DNA of 64,000 nt from Hyphomonadaceae bacterium (GTDB taxonomy: Bacteria; Pseudomonadota; Alphaproteobacteria; Caulobacterales; Aquidulcibacteraceae): assembly GCA_016791425.1 (NCBI GenBank), contig JAEUMQ010000023.1:124001-188000 (forward strand), given 5' to 3'. Positions 1 to 8,630 of the stretch are shown one piece after another (within the stretch, counting starts at the first letter, position 1; the number at the start of each line of letters is the position of its first letter). A model generated the notes under the pieces. That model saw only the letters and a program-made list of their open reading frames with translations, was not told where the DNA came from and did not search any database. The translations under genes were made by a program, and so were the position numbers.

Positions 1-888
1 GCCCATTTCGTCCCAGCCGTCGGCTGAGATGTGGTCGTCCATCCAGCAACGCAAAAACGCAGCCATGCCGAGCGCGTCAGGATCGCCGTAGCGGCCATCG
101 GCGAATTGCCGTGCCGGACGCCAGGGCCGGCCGAGCGCGACGGAGGCAGGCGGGACCTGCGCCTCTCTCGTGAGGCGGCAACGATGGAAGACGAGGCCGT
201 ATGCGTCAGCGCGAGCGGTCGAGGGAACCGCGACCCAGCCGTGATTGCGCTGCATCAGCGGGCGATAGCGCGAACGCAGCTCGCAGCTCTCGAACCATGC
301 CGCGCCGGCGCCGAAGATGAAGTCCACGCTGCCGGAAATCCTGCATTCCTCGAAGAGTGCGCGGCCGGAATTGGCGAAGAGCGTATCCTGGTGCCCGGTG
401 ATCTCGACGTTCCGCAGGCGCGTGCGGTCAGCGGCCTCGTCGAGCATAAGCGCGATCGCCTGTGCGCCGTTCGAGCCGATGCGCTCGAAGCGCGGCGAAA
501 CGAGGTCGGCGAGGTAGTCGAAAGCGTTCTCGATTGTCAGGTCGCGGGCGGAGAAATCGGGCGCGCGGACGATGAGAGTGGCGCAGCGCCATGTGCCCCA
601 GGGCTCGCCATCGGGCGCGCGCATGCCGGCGGCAGCGTCGTAGCTGAGCGTCGCGCCCGGCCCATCCCCGACGAGCTCGATGAGGGGACGGTCGATGATC
701 ACCTTCTCGCGCACGCGGCCGGAGAGCAGGATGCAGAAGGGCCGATCGCCTGGAGCGCTGGCGATCGCGGCCGCGAGCGTCGGATGGGTCGCCTCTGCGC
801 CGCCGACGCGCGCGTCGATCGTCTCGGCATGCGCAGGCAGCGCAAAGCCTGCAGCGGCGGCGAGCAAGGTCCTGCGCGTGGTAAGCAC
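1..888 (-). CDS. Pectinesterase (carbohydrate esterase family 8), 3' end cut by the window
   Basis: Removes methyl esters from homogalacturonan, probably outside the cytoplasm. The minus frame is open from GTG at 888 to base 1 (296 codons, no stop). Family signatures appear in order: GHQDTLF (usual GYQDTLY), SGSVDFIFGAG holding the catalytic Asp, ALGRPWRP (usual LGRPW), and a C-terminal DGWDEMG. The N-terminus TRRTLLAAAAGFALPAHA looks like a signal peptide with a twin Arg. The GTG start has GGAG about 7 bases upstream. It lies downstream of, and in the same direction as, the TBDR and kdu genes, which fits pectin breakdown. The missing C-terminal part is only a few residues to tens of residues. 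Family assignment is secure; export route is inferred. Confidence 0.9.
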   Translation of the reverse strand, partial: MLTTRRTLLAAAAGFALPAHAETIDARVGGAEATHPTLAAAIASAPGDRPFCILLSGRVREKVIIDRPLIELVGDGPGATLSYDAAAGMRAPDGEPWGTWRCATLIVRAPDFSARDLTIENAFDYLADLVSPRFERIGSNGAQAIALMLDEAADRTRLRNVEITGHQDTLFANSGRALFEECRISGSVDFIFGAGAAWFESCELRSRYRPLMQRNHGWVAVPSTARADAYGLVFHRCRLTREAQVPPASVALGRPWRPARQFADGRYGDPDALGMAAFLRCWMDDHISADGWDEMG

Positions 889-1011
889 TCTACGCTCCGA
901 GGACAGCGTTTGTGTTAGTCAGGCGCATTGCGGCGCTTCCTTCGAACCCGGCGGCGCGCCCCCGCGCCCCCCTCCCCGCCCGGCGCTCCCGGCAAGGCGC
1001 GTGCGATGCAT

Positions 1012-1048
1012 TCCAACAAAATGGGGCGCCGCGGATCGCGACGCCCCA
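1012..1048 (-). terminator. Intrinsic terminator after the first TBDR gene
   Basis: On the minus strand a 7-bp stem (TGGGGCG at 1042-1048 read in reverse, pairing with 1022-1028) is followed by ATTTTGTT. It lies 22 bases past the TBDR stop and before the pectinesterase start, so the esterase probably has its own promoter or depends on readthrough. Confidence 0.65.
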
Positions 1049-1069
1049 AGGAGACCGAGGAGACGCGCC

Positions 1070-3931
1070 TCAGTGTGAGAAGCGGAAGCCGAACAGAAAC
1101 TCGCGCCCGCTATGGTGATAGAAGGACACGCGGTTGGCGGCGTCGTTGAACTGATCCTGGAACTCGTCTGTCAGGTTGATGCCCTCGAACGTGAGCTTCC
1201 AATTATCGTTCAGCGTGTAGGCGAACGAGGCGTCCACGTTGAACGTGTCGTTGGTGCCGTCGAAGGCGGTGCCGGCCTCCTGCCCGGGGACGCGGGTCAG
1301 ATACTTGTCGCGATAGGCCGCCGAGACGCGGGCAGAGATGCGATCGTCCTCGTAATAGACGGTCGCGTTATAGGCGTTGCGCGAGAGGCCGTTGATGTCG
1401 TTGGTCGCGACGACGGCGCCCGCGGCGTTCACGTAATCCTGCTCGGACTTCACGTAAGTGTAGTTGAGCAGGAGACCGAGATTGGAGAGCAGGCCAGGCA
1501 GGAAGTCGAGGCGCTGCTGATAGTTGACCTCCCAGCCCTCGACCTTGCCGCCGTCGGTGTTCACCGGGGCGGTGAAGGTCCATTGCGTGTTGGTCGCGTC
1601 GCAGTTCGAGACGGGGTTGGCCGTGCCGATGCCGCAAGCGGCCTCCACGACGCTGTTCGGCAGCCCGAATGGATTGTTGCCGAAGGTCGATTGGGACGTG
1701 AGGGTCTGAACGAAACTCTGAATGTCCTTGCGGAAGAGAGCGAGCGAGAGGATCGCGCCCTCGGCCGGATACCATTCGAAGGAGAGGTCGTAGGCGTTCG
1801 CGCGGAACGGATCGAGGTTCGGATTGCCCGCCGTCACCGTGCGCGAGTTCCCCGCGGTGTTCACCGTCACGCCGGGCGTCAAGTTGCCGAGATCGGGACG
1901 CGACATCGTCTTCGCCGCGCCAAGCCGGATCAGGAAATTGTCCAGCGGCTCGTAGACCATGTTCAACGCCGGAAGCGTGTCATCATAGTCGCGCGAGACC
2001 ACGATCGTGCGCGCGGCGCCGGAAATGAAGGACACACCCGTCACCTCCTGGCTCGTTTCAACCTTGCGCACGCCGATATTGCCGCGGAACGGCCGTCCGG
2101 CGATGTCGAGATCCCAATCGGCCTGCACCCAGGCGCCGACGTCGGTCTCCTCGACGGCGCGGTTGTTGTTGAGCGACGGCTCCGGCCCCATGCGGAACAC
2201 GTTCGTGTCGTAAAGACTGAAGAGCGCGGCGGCAGCCTGGATATCGGGAACGAGCCAGGCGGTGGCGTTGCCGGCCGGCATGCCAAGCCCCTTGCCGCTG
2301 AAATTGAGCAGGCTGGAATAGCTGGAGACCGCGGCGGCCGCGACGTTCGCGGGGATGACCGCCTCCTGGTTGGCGGTCGTGCCGTTGGAGCGGCGAAGCT
2401 CGCTCGTCTCGAAGGTATAGTGCTTCCAGTCAACGCCGCCTGAGACATTGAGCCAATCCGCCGCCTCGAAGTGCAGGTTGCCCTGCATCGTCTCGTAGGT
2501 GTTGACCGCGTTCTGCGGGCGCAGGCGGATCTGGGTCAGGCGCCATGCCGTCGGGCTCGTCAGATCGGCGTTGCCGTAGGTGATGAGCGGCACGCGCGTG
2601 CGGTAATCGTAGGCGTAGCCATCGACGTTGAACTGGTCGAACAGCAGGGTGGTCTGGACCGGGTTGTCGTGCTCGGATTCGGATGTGCCCAAGAGGATAT
2701 GAGCGCGCAGGCGGCTGGTGATGTCCTGCGTGATGTCGAAGGAATATTGGGTGAAGGTGGTCTCGAGCTCGTCGAACCGATCTTCGGCGCGGAGGTCGAT
2801 GTCGTTGAACGTTGCGGCGATGAGCGTGTTGTTCTCGATCACCGGATTGAGCACGTTGGTGTCGGCGATGCCGCACGTATTCGGCAGCGTCGCGGCCGTG
2901 CAGGCCCCGCCTGTGGAGAAGGACGGAACCTCCAGGAATTGCTCCTCGCGCGTGCCGGAGAAGCGCGCATAGAGCACATCAAAATTCATCTCGGTGCGGT
3001 CGGTCGGGCGCCATTGCAGCGCCAAGGTGGCGCCGAGGCGCTCCTGCTCCTGGGTGTAAAGATCGAAGCGCGGAATGCGCGGGTGGTAGGCCGCATTCAC
3101 GGCCGCGGCGGCGGGATTTGCCGTGGTTGGGAGGCCCTGGGCGTTATTGACCGCGTCAAAACCCGGCGCGAAAGCGTTCCCGGTCGCCCAGCGGACGGTG
3201 CTCACGCCCTCCTCGATGAGCTTGCGCTTGGTGTAGGCCACCGAAAGCAACGCGCCGAACTGGCCCGCGGGAGTGTCCCAACGCTGCGATATGAGGCCGG
3301 CCCCGCGCGGGCTCGTCTCCTCGGAGAGGTCGTTGTAGCTCGCCTGCCCGTTGAGCGCGAAGGTGAAGCCGTCATAATCGAATGGACGGCCGGTGCGCAG
3401 ATCAACGGTGGCGCCGAGAGAGCCCTCCTCGGTTTCGGCCGAAGCCGTCTTGCGGACGGTGATGTTGTTGAAGAGATCGGCGGCGAAGACGTTGAAGTCG
3501 AAGGCGCGGCCGCGATTGGTGCCGCCGGCCGCGTCGGTGCCGCCGGCGGTGGAGAGGGCCTCCATGCCGTTGATCCGTACACGGGTGAATTGGGGGCCAA
3601 GGCCTCGCACGGAAATCTGGCGGCCCTCGCCCGCATCGCGCGCAAGCGCCACGCCAGGAATGCGCTGGATGGCTTCAGAGAGGTTGAGGTCGGGGAAGTC
3701 GGCGATGTCTTCGGCGACGATCGCATCGACCGCGCCGGTGGCTGCGCGCTTCAGGTCTATCGCCGCGGCCAATGAATTGCGGAAGCCGGTGACGACAATC
3801 TCGGTTTCCTGCGCCTCAGATGCTTCCTGCCCCAGCGCAGGGGCGGCCCCAGCCGCCGTCGCCGCCGCGAAGGCCGCCAGCGATATCCCGAACAACCCCA
3901 CGCGTGCGTTGGAGACTTCTTTCCGCGCCAT
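1070..3931 (-). CDS. TonB-dependent outer membrane receptor, probably for pectin oligosaccharides
   Basis: 953 aa outer-membrane transporter. A signal peptide ends near ALGQ (residue 35), followed by a TonB-box-like segment EIVVTGFRNS, a plug (residues about 45-170, with DLNLSEAIQRIPGVA and ISVRGLGPQFTRVRINGME) and a 22-strand barrel ending in a terminal aromatic-containing strand (FGFRFSH). It resembles the large Caulobacter-type sugar TBDRs. Start ATG has GGGAGGG 5 to 7 bases upstream. Two operator-like palindromes lie 94-142 bases upstream and match sites at uxaC and the regulator, so uptake and catabolism are probably co-induced. The substrate (oligogalacturonides) is inferred from neighbours only. 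Confidence 0.92.
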   Translation of the reverse strand: MARKEVSNARVGLFGISLAAFAAATAAGAAPALGQEASEAQETEIVVTGFRNSLAAAIDLKRAATGAVDAIVAEDIADFPDLNLSEAIQRIPGVALARDAGEGRQISVRGLGPQFTRVRINGMEALSTAGGTDAAGGTNRGRAFDFNVFAADLFNNITVRKTASAETEEGSLGATVDLRTGRPFDYDGFTFALNGQASYNDLSEETSPRGAGLISQRWDTPAGQFGALLSVAYTKRKLIEEGVSTVRWATGNAFAPGFDAVNNAQGLPTTANPAAAAVNAAYHPRIPRFDLYTQEQERLGATLALQWRPTDRTEMNFDVLYARFSGTREEQFLEVPSFSTGGACTAATLPNTCGIADTNVLNPVIENNTLIAATFNDIDLRAEDRFDELETTFTQYSFDITQDITSRLRAHILLGTSESEHDNPVQTTLLFDQFNVDGYAYDYRTRVPLITYGNADLTSPTAWRLTQIRLRPQNAVNTYETMQGNLHFEAADWLNVSGGVDWKHYTFETSELRRSNGTTANQEAVIPANVAAAAVSSYSSLLNFSGKGLGMPAGNATAWLVPDIQAAAALFSLYDTNVFRMGPEPSLNNNRAVEETDVGAWVQADWDLDIAGRPFRGNIGVRKVETSQEVTGVSFISGAARTIVVSRDYDDTLPALNMVYEPLDNFLIRLGAAKTMSRPDLGNLTPGVTVNTAGNSRTVTAGNPNLDPFRANAYDLSFEWYPAEGAILSLALFRKDIQSFVQTLTSQSTFGNNPFGLPNSVVEAACGIGTANPVSNCDATNTQWTFTAPVNTDGGKVEGWEVNYQQRLDFLPGLLSNLGLLLNYTYVKSEQDYVNAAGAVVATNDINGLSRNAYNATVYYEDDRISARVSAAYRDKYLTRVPGQEAGTAFDGTNDTFNVDASFAYTLNDNWKLTFEGINLTDEFQDQFNDAANRVSFYHHSGREFLFGFRFSH

Positions 3932-4024
3932 ACTTCCCTCCCGACTCGGTTCGGCGGCGCAGCCGCGTCAGCGCGCCCCTGCCAGACTTCGCGTCCTCGC
4001 GCCTTCGTGCTGATGCACTTGTTT

Positions 4025-4038
4025 TGACACCGGTGTCA
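4025..4038. promoter_or_regulatory. LacI-type operator, site 1 (perfect palindrome)
   Basis: TGACACCGGTGTCA is a perfect 14-bp palindrome with the central CpG typical of LacI-family operators. It lies upstream of the TBDR start at 3931. The presumed ligand is the LacI-family protein encoded at 7488-8600. Confidence 0.75.
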
Positions 4039-4059
4039 CCAAAGCAGACGACCTCTGGA

Positions 4060-4073
4060 TGACACCGGTGGCG
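4060..4073. promoter_or_regulatory. LacI-type operator, site 2
   Basis: TGACACCGGTGGCG matches site 1 at 12 of 14 positions and is centred exactly 35 bp from it. Paired sites before the TBDR suggest cooperative or looping repression. Confidence 0.65.
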
Positions 4074-4107
4074 CCCCGACACCTTAGCGAAGCTGTCCGG
4101 GATGACA

Positions 4108-4129
4108 AGAAAAAGCCTCCAAGCGAGGC
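4108..4129 (-). terminator. Likely intrinsic terminator after kduD
   Basis: On the minus strand the hairpin GCCTC-GCTTG-GAGGC (4115-4129) is followed by TTTTTCT. The stem is only 5 bp but GC-rich. It separates kduD from the TBDR, which has its own operators. Confidence 0.5.
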
Positions 4130-4186
4130 AGCGGATACGGAGCGAGTGTTGCGAGGAAGGCGCACTTGCCGCGTCGCGCGAGCGTT

Positions 4187-4942
4187 TCAGCGTGCGAGCC
4201 AGCCGCCATCGATCGGCAAAATCGCGCCGTGCACGTAATCGCTCGCGCGAGAAGCGAGGAAGATTGCTGCACCTGCGAGGTCGTCCGGTTCGCCCCAGCG
4301 CATCGCTGGAATGCGCGCGAGGATGTCCCGGTTGCGCATCTCGTCGGCGCGCAGCGCGGCGGTGTTGTCGGTGGCGAAGTAGCCCGGCGCGATGGCGTTC
4401 ACGTTCACGCCCTTGGCGGCCCATTCGTTAGCCAGGAGCCGCGTGAGGCCGGCCACGCCGCTCTTCGCCGCAGTGTACGAGGCTATGCGGATCCCGCCCT
4501 GGAAGGACGTCATCGAGGCGACGTGGATGATCTTGCCGCGGCCGCGCCCAAGCATGGGTTTGGCGACCGCCTGCGTGAGAAAGAAGAGCGACTTCAGATT
4601 GGTGTCGAGGACGGCGTCCCAATCCGCTTCGGAAAAGTCGATCGCGTCGGCGCGACGAATGATCCCGGCATTGTTGACGAGAATGGAAACCGCGCCGAAC
4701 GCGCTCTCCGCGTCCCGGAGAATGCGCGGGATCGGTTCGGTGGTGGAGAGGTCGGCCTCGACCCAGAGGAATTTCCGGCCATGGGCTTCGACCTTGGCCT
4801 TGGTGTCGTAGGGCCTGGAGCGGCCCACGGCTGCAATATCGGCTCCGGCGGAGGCGAGCGCGACTGCAATGGCTTGGCCAAGGCCGCGGTCGGCGCCGGT
4901 GACGAGTGCGGCTTCGCCTTCAAGGGAGAAGAGGGAGTTCAT
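4187..4942 (-). CDS. kduD: 2-dehydro-3-deoxy-D-gluconate 5-dehydrogenase (KduD, SDR family)
   Basis: Reduces 2,5-diketo-3-deoxygluconate to KDG with NAD(P)H, the step after KduI in unsaturated uronate breakdown. 251 aa from the ATG at 4942; the start MNSLFSLEGEAALVTG aligns with other KduDs, so longer in-frame starts (4972, 4987) are less likely. Visible SDR features: TGADRGLGQ nucleotide motif, NNAG, and the YTAAK catalytic Tyr/Lys pair. It follows kduI by 103 bases on the same strand; a small palindrome sits in that gap. It could be another sugar SDR, but the kduI neighbour makes KduD the best name. Confidence 0.88.
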   Translation of the reverse strand: MNSLFSLEGEAALVTGADRGLGQAIAVALASAGADIAAVGRSRPYDTKAKVEAHGRKFLWVEADLSTTEPIPRILRDAESAFGAVSILVNNAGIIRRADAIDFSEADWDAVLDTNLKSLFFLTQAVAKPMLGRGRGKIIHVASMTSFQGGIRIASYTAAKSGVAGLTRLLANEWAAKGVNVNAIAPGYFATDNTAALRADEMRNRDILARIPAMRWGEPDDLAGAAIFLASRASDYVHGAILPIDGGWLAR

Positions 4943-4997
4943 AACGGAGAAGTTCCGTGCCTGCTGAAACATGGAGGGTGTCGCCACCCTTCACCCT

Positions 4998-5022
4998 ACC
5001 CTCTCCTGTCAGCGGAGAGGGT
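4998..5022. repeat. Intergenic palindrome between kduI and kduD
   Basis: A perfect 9-bp inverted repeat, ACCCTCTCC at 4998-5006 and GGAGAGGGT at 5014-5022, with a 7-base loop. There is no T-run on either side, so it is not a typical terminator. It looks like a dispersed REP-type element, and could protect or process the kduI mRNA end. Confidence 0.6.
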
Positions 5023-5045
5023 GCGCACTTTCTTCGACGCACCGC

Positions 5046-5891
5046 CTATTTCAGCTGGCAGATGTCGAGGACGTTCATGTCGGTGTAGTCGAGGTTCTCG
5101 CCGCCCATCGCCCAAATGAAAGCGTAGTCGGCGACGCCGGCGCCCATATGGACCGACCAGGGCGGCGAGATGACCGCCTCCTCGTTCGCCACCACGATGT
5201 GACGCATCTTCTCTGGCTCGCCCATGAAGTGAAAGACGCGCCCGTCATCCTTCAAGCCGAAATAGAAATAGATCTCGCTGCGGCGATCATGGAGATGCGG
5301 CGGCATCGTGTTCCAGACGCTGCCCGTCTTCAGGATGGTCAGCCCCAGGAGCAATTGCGCCGAGCGGCAGACGCCGGGGACGATGTATTGGTAGATCGTG
5401 CGCTCGTTGGAGGTTTCCAGCGCGCCGCGCTCCAAGGGCGTGGCCTGATCGATCGATATCTTGCGGGTCTCGAAGCGCGTATGGGCCGGCGTGGATGCGA
5501 TGTAGAAGCGCGCCGGGTTGGCCTTGTCCTTGGACTCGAACGTGACCTCAGCGCCCATCGGGGCATAGAGGCCGTCGCGCGGCTTCATGTCGTAGCTTTC
5601 GCCGTCGACGATGAGGCGCCCTTCCCCGCCGCCGACATTGACGATGCCGGCTTCGCGGCGCTCCAGGAAAGGCTTGCCCTCGGCTGATTTGGGCTCGGTT
5701 TGCCGCGGGAATTCGAGCGTCTTAGAGACCGGCGCGGCGCCGCCGATCGCGAACCGTTCGTTGTGGGAATAGCAGAGGTTGACGCTATCGGCCGCGAACA
5801 GGTTCTGCACGAGGTACCGGTCGCGCAAGCGCTCGTTGTCGGCGCCCTCCATCATGTCGGGATGCGTCGCCTGGTAGGTCTTCTTGTACAT
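5046..5891 (-). CDS. kduI: 5-dehydro-4-deoxy-D-glucuronate isomerase (KduI)
   Basis: Cytoplasmic cupin isomerase converting 5-keto-4-deoxyuronate (DKI) to 2,5-diketo-3-deoxygluconate (DKII), which KduD reduces. 281 aa, close to the E. coli length. The zinc site is intact: [10 protein letters not shown] gives His199, His201 and Glu206, and PPWSVHMG gives His248. Opening residues [14 protein letters not shown] are typical. It sits between uxaC and kduD on one strand; the gap to uxaC holds a REP-like doublet. Confidence 0.95.
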   Translation of the reverse strand: MYKKTYQATHPDMMEGADNERLRDRYLVQNLFAADSVNLCYSHNERFAIGGAAPVSKTLEFPRQTEPKSAEGKPFLERREAGIVNVGGGEGRLIVDGESYDMKPRDGLYAPMGAEVTFESKDKANPARFYIASTPAHTRFETRKISIDQATPLERGALETSNERTIYQYIVPGVCRSAQLLLGLTILKTGSVWNTMPPHLHDRRSEIYFYFGLKDDGRVFHFMGEPEKMRHIVVANEEAVISPPWSVHMGAGVADYAFIWAMGGENLDYTDMNVLDICQLK

Positions 5892-5909
5892 AGCGCCTCC
5901 CTCTCAGAC

Positions 5910-5982
5910 TTGGAGCGCGCGCTTCCAGGCGCGCATTGTGCTGATGTTGCGTAGAGAGTGGGCCTGGAGGCCCGCGCTCCAA
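5910..5982. repeat. REP-like inverted doublet between kduI and uxaC
   Basis: Two copies of a roughly 24-base unit face each other. The left copy starts TTGGAGCGCG (5910-5919) and continues into a GC-rich mini-palindrome with TTCCAGG; the right copy ends CGCGCTCCAA (5973-5982) after GGCCTGGAGGCCC. Each unit can fold alone, and the outer 10-bp arms pair perfectly. This arrangement is like a bacterial interspersed mosaic element (BIME). No REP-associated transposase (RAYT) was seen in the window. Confidence 0.65.
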
Positions 5983-5992
5983 CTGTCGAACG

Positions 5993-7429
5993 TCATGCGG
6001 CCTTGGCCGCGGGTTGATCCAGCTTGTAGGCCCGCTTCACGAGGTTGTGGGCGAGATCCATCGCGACCTCGCATGCCTCGTCCTCTTCCATGCGGTGCTC
6101 GGCGACCAGGCGCGCGAGGAAGCCGCAATCGACGCGGCGCGCCATGTCGTGGCGCGCGGGGATGGAGAGGAAGGCGCGAGTATCGTCGTTGAAGCCGACG
6201 GTGTTGTAGAAGCCGGCCGTTTCGGTGGTCTGCTCGCGAAAGCGGCGCATGCCTTCGGGGCTGTCGTGGAACCACCAGGCGGGGCCGAGCTTCAGGATCG
6301 GATAATGCCCCGCGAGCGGCGCCAGCTCGCGCGCATAGGCGGTTTCATCGAGCGTGAAGAGAATGAGCGAAAGGCGCGTCTCGTTGCCGAAGCGATCGAG
6401 GAACGGCTTCAGCGCCCGCACATAATCGGTTTGCGTAGGAATGTCGGCGCCCTTGTCGCGGCCGAACGCGCCGTGGAGCCAACGATTGTGGTTCCTGAAC
6501 GAGCCCGGATGCAGCTGCATGACGAGCCCGTCGTCGAGGCTCATCTTGGCCATCTCGGTGAGCATCTGGGCGCGGAATTCCTGCGCCTCCACCGGCGCGA
6601 AGGCGCCCGAGACGATCTTGGAGAAGAGCTTCTCTGCGGCGATATCCGAAAGATCGAGCGTTTCGGCGTTCGGGTGGCCGTGATCGGAGGATGTCGCGCC
6701 CATCGAGATGAAGAAGGACCGGCGCGCGCGGTGCGCGGCGAGGTAGCCGGACCAGGAATAGATGTTTTCGCCGGTGAGCTCCGCGAAGCGCTGTATGGAG
6801 GCGGCGAAGTCCTCGTGCTCGGCGTCGATGACGGCGTCGGGGCGATAGGCGGTGACGACATTGCCTTGCCAGCCCGACGCACGGATCGTCTTGTGGTGTT
6901 CCAGCGTGTCGGACGGCCCCTCGGTGGTGGCGAGGCAGTCGATGCGGAACCGATCGAAGAGCGCGCGCGGGCGGAAGGCGTCGGTGGCGAGCTTTTCGCC
7001 GATCGTGTCGAAATAGAAATCGGCCGTCGTCTCGTCCAAACGCACGTCGAAGCCGAACAGCTCGGCGAACACGTGGTTGAGCCACATATATGACGGTGTG
7101 CCGCGGAAGAGATGGAAATTGCGCGCCAGGATGCGCCACGCCTCACGCGGGTTGGCCTTCGAAGGGCCCTGACGGGAGGAAACGCCGAGCTTCTCGAGCG
7201 GCAGCCCCTGCGAATAGAGCATGCGGAAGAGGTAGTGATCGGGCGCCAGGAGCAGGTCCGTCGCGTTGGCGAACGGTTCATTTCCGGCAAACCAGGCCGG
7301 ATCGGTGTGCCCATGGGGGCTCACGATCGGCAGATCCTTGACGCCCGCATAGAGCGCCCGCGCGATCTCGCGCACGCGCGGCTCGGCCGGAAGGAGCCGA
7401 TCTTCGGCCAGCTTGAGCGGTTTCGCCAT
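5993..7429 (-). CDS. uxaC: Uronate isomerase (glucuronate/galacturonate isomerase)
   Basis: Amidohydrolase-fold enzyme isomerising D-galacturonate to D-tagaturonate and D-glucuronate to D-fructuronate. 478 aa (E. coli UxaC is about 470). The N-terminal PIVSPHGHTDP carries the metal-binding HxH-type motif expected in this family. It is the first gene of the minus-strand run uxaC-kduI-kduD. A LacI-type operator overlaps its predicted promoter 17-30 bases before the start. Confidence 0.95.
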   Translation of the reverse strand: MAKPLKLAEDRLLPAEPRVREIARALYAGVKDLPIVSPHGHTDPAWFAGNEPFANATDLLLAPDHYLFRMLYSQGLPLEKLGVSSRQGPSKANPREAWRILARNFHLFRGTPSYMWLNHVFAELFGFDVRLDETTADFYFDTIGEKLATDAFRPRALFDRFRIDCLATTEGPSDTLEHHKTIRASGWQGNVVTAYRPDAVIDAEHEDFAASIQRFAELTGENIYSWSGYLAAHRARRSFFISMGATSSDHGHPNAETLDLSDIAAEKLFSKIVSGAFAPVEAQEFRAQMLTEMAKMSLDDGLVMQLHPGSFRNHNRWLHGAFGRDKGADIPTQTDYVRALKPFLDRFGNETRLSLILFTLDETAYARELAPLAGHYPILKLGPAWWFHDSPEGMRRFREQTTETAGFYNTVGFNDDTRAFLSIPARHDMARRVDCGFLARLVAEHRMEEDEACEVAMDLAHNLVKRAYKLDQPAAKAA

Positions 7430-7443
7430 ACGAACTCCGATTT

Positions 7444-7472
7444 TAGGTAACCGGTGACAATACCGAAATCAA
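7444..7472 (-). promoter_or_regulatory. Candidate sigma-70 promoter of uxaC
   Basis: On the minus strand TTGATT (7467-7472) and TACCTA (7444-7449) are 17 bases apart. The -10 match is modest. The operator at 7446-7459 covers the spacer and -10, as expected for repression. Confidence 0.4.
7446..7459. promoter_or_regulatory. LacI-type operator, site 3 (uxaC)
   Basis: GGTAACCGGTGACA has the same CpG-centred core ACCGGTG as site 1, with the right half matching 6 of 7 bases. It lies between uxaC and the regulator's stop codon. Confidence 0.6.
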
Positions 7473-7487
7473 GCGGGTTTCAGCGCC

Positions 7488-8600
7488 TCACGCCCGGGGC
7501 GGTGGGGCGGTGGATTCGCGCTCCACCAGGTGAGCTGGAAAGGGCCTCGCGCTCGACGGCTCGTCGCCTCCCGCCTCCGCGGCCAAGAGCTTCTCGGCGG
7601 CGGCGCGGCCCATCTCCGCGATCGGCCAGCGGACCGTGGTCAGCGGGGGGGCGAGGCGCGCGGACATCGGCGTGTCATCGAAGCCAACGATCGAAAGATC
7701 GCGCGGAATGGCGAGCTGCATCTCGCGCGCGACCTGATAGACGCCAGCGGCCATCTCGTCGTTGCTGGCGAAAATCGCTGTCGGCCGCGGTTTGCGGGAA
7801 AGCAGCGCGCGGGCGCCCTCGACGCCGGATTCGTAGGTATAGGCGCCGTCCACGACATAATCCGGCGCCAGATCGAGCCCACGCGAGCGCAAGCCATCGA
7901 CAAAGCCGTCGCGCCGCTCCTTGCGCGAGCGATAGCCCGGCGGGCCCGCGATCATGGCGATGCGGGTGTGGCCGAGATCGGCCAGGTGGCGCGCGGCGTC
8001 GGCGGCGACAGCGCGGTCGGTGGACAGCACCAGCCTTGAAGGAGCGTCGAGCAAAGCCGAGGCGACGCGCACATAATGGCAGCCGCGCTCCTCCAGCATC
8101 TGGGTGAGCCTGTCGTTCTCGCACACGGGCGGCAGAAGCACGACGCCATAGAGCTTCTGGCGCTCCACAAAACCCATCACCTCCTCGATGAGGGTCTTGC
8201 TCAGGCGGTTGCAGGGATGCAGCACGAGCTCGTAGCCGGCGCCGCGCAGGCCGTCGAGCACGCCCTGCTGCATCCCGACGACGAACTGGGCGTTGGGGTT
8301 GTCATAGATCATGCCGATCAGGAACGAGCGCCGGAAGGCGAGACCACGCGCCTGGGGATCGGGCACGTAGCCCATCTCGTTCATGATCGCGCTGATGTGG
8401 CGGCGGGTCTCCTCGCGTACAAAGGGCGAGTTGTTGAGGACGCGCGACACCGTCTTCTTCGAGACGTTCGCCAGGCGCGCGATATCGTTGATGGTCGGGC
8501 GCCGCTTCAGGCCGGGCTCGGCCGATTTAAGCGCACTCGTCCGGGAAGGCTTGATCACTTGATTTTCGCGCGGGGTTGGCGTTGACACCGGGCGCATCAT
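7488..8600 (-). CDS. LacI-family transcriptional regulator of uronate catabolism (KdgR-like role)
   Basis: An N-terminal LacI helix-turn-helix (PTINDIARLANVSKKTVSRVLNN) is followed by a periplasmic-binding-protein-like effector domain, with the C-terminal FDDTPMSARLAPPLTTVR strand typical of the family. Annotated from the ATG pair at 8597-8600 (370 aa). A GTG at 8558 would give 356 aa, and no start has a clear ribosome site. The GTG start is attractive because operator site 4 (8583-8596) would then lie outside the coding region and allow autoregulation. It lies between uxaC and the divergent reductase. The effector is unknown; KDG is a reasonable guess from related systems. Confidence 0.9.
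   Translation of the reverse strand: MMRPVSTPTPRENQVIKPSRTSALKSAEPGLKRRPTINDIARLANVSKKTVSRVLNNSPFVREETRRHISAIMNEMGYVPDPQARGLAFRRSFLIGMIYDNPNAQFVVGMQQGVLDGLRGAGYELVLHPCNRLSKTLIEEVMGFVERQKLYGVVLLPPVCENDRLTQMLEERGCHYVRVASALLDAPSRLVLSTDRAVAADAARHLADLGHTRIAMIAGPPGYRSRKERRDGFVDGLRSRGLDLAPDYVVDGAYTYESGVEGARALLSRKPRPTAIFASNDEMAAGVYQVAREMQLAIPRDLSIVGFDDTPMSARLAPPLTTVRWPIAEMGRAAAEKLLAAEAGGDEPSSARPFPAHLVERESTAPPPRA
8583..8596. promoter_or_regulatory. LacI-type operator, site 4 (regulator/uxuB divergent region)
   Basis: TGACACCGGGCGCA has a perfect left half (7 of 7 against site 1) and a weaker right half. It includes a TTGACA (8582-8587) that could be the -35 of the rightward promoter; a matching -10 is not convincing. 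Confidence 0.5.
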
Positions 8601-8630
8601 TGTGCGTTTTTGCATCGCCGGGCAAGTTTC

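Noticed and set aside
31-918. A plus-strand frame covering the first 900 bases
   Set aside because: Antisense to the pectinesterase, whose motifs are clear on the minus strand.
1112-3775. Long plus-strand open frames opposite the first TBDR
   Set aside because: Antisense shadows; no ribosome sites, motifs or signal peptides.
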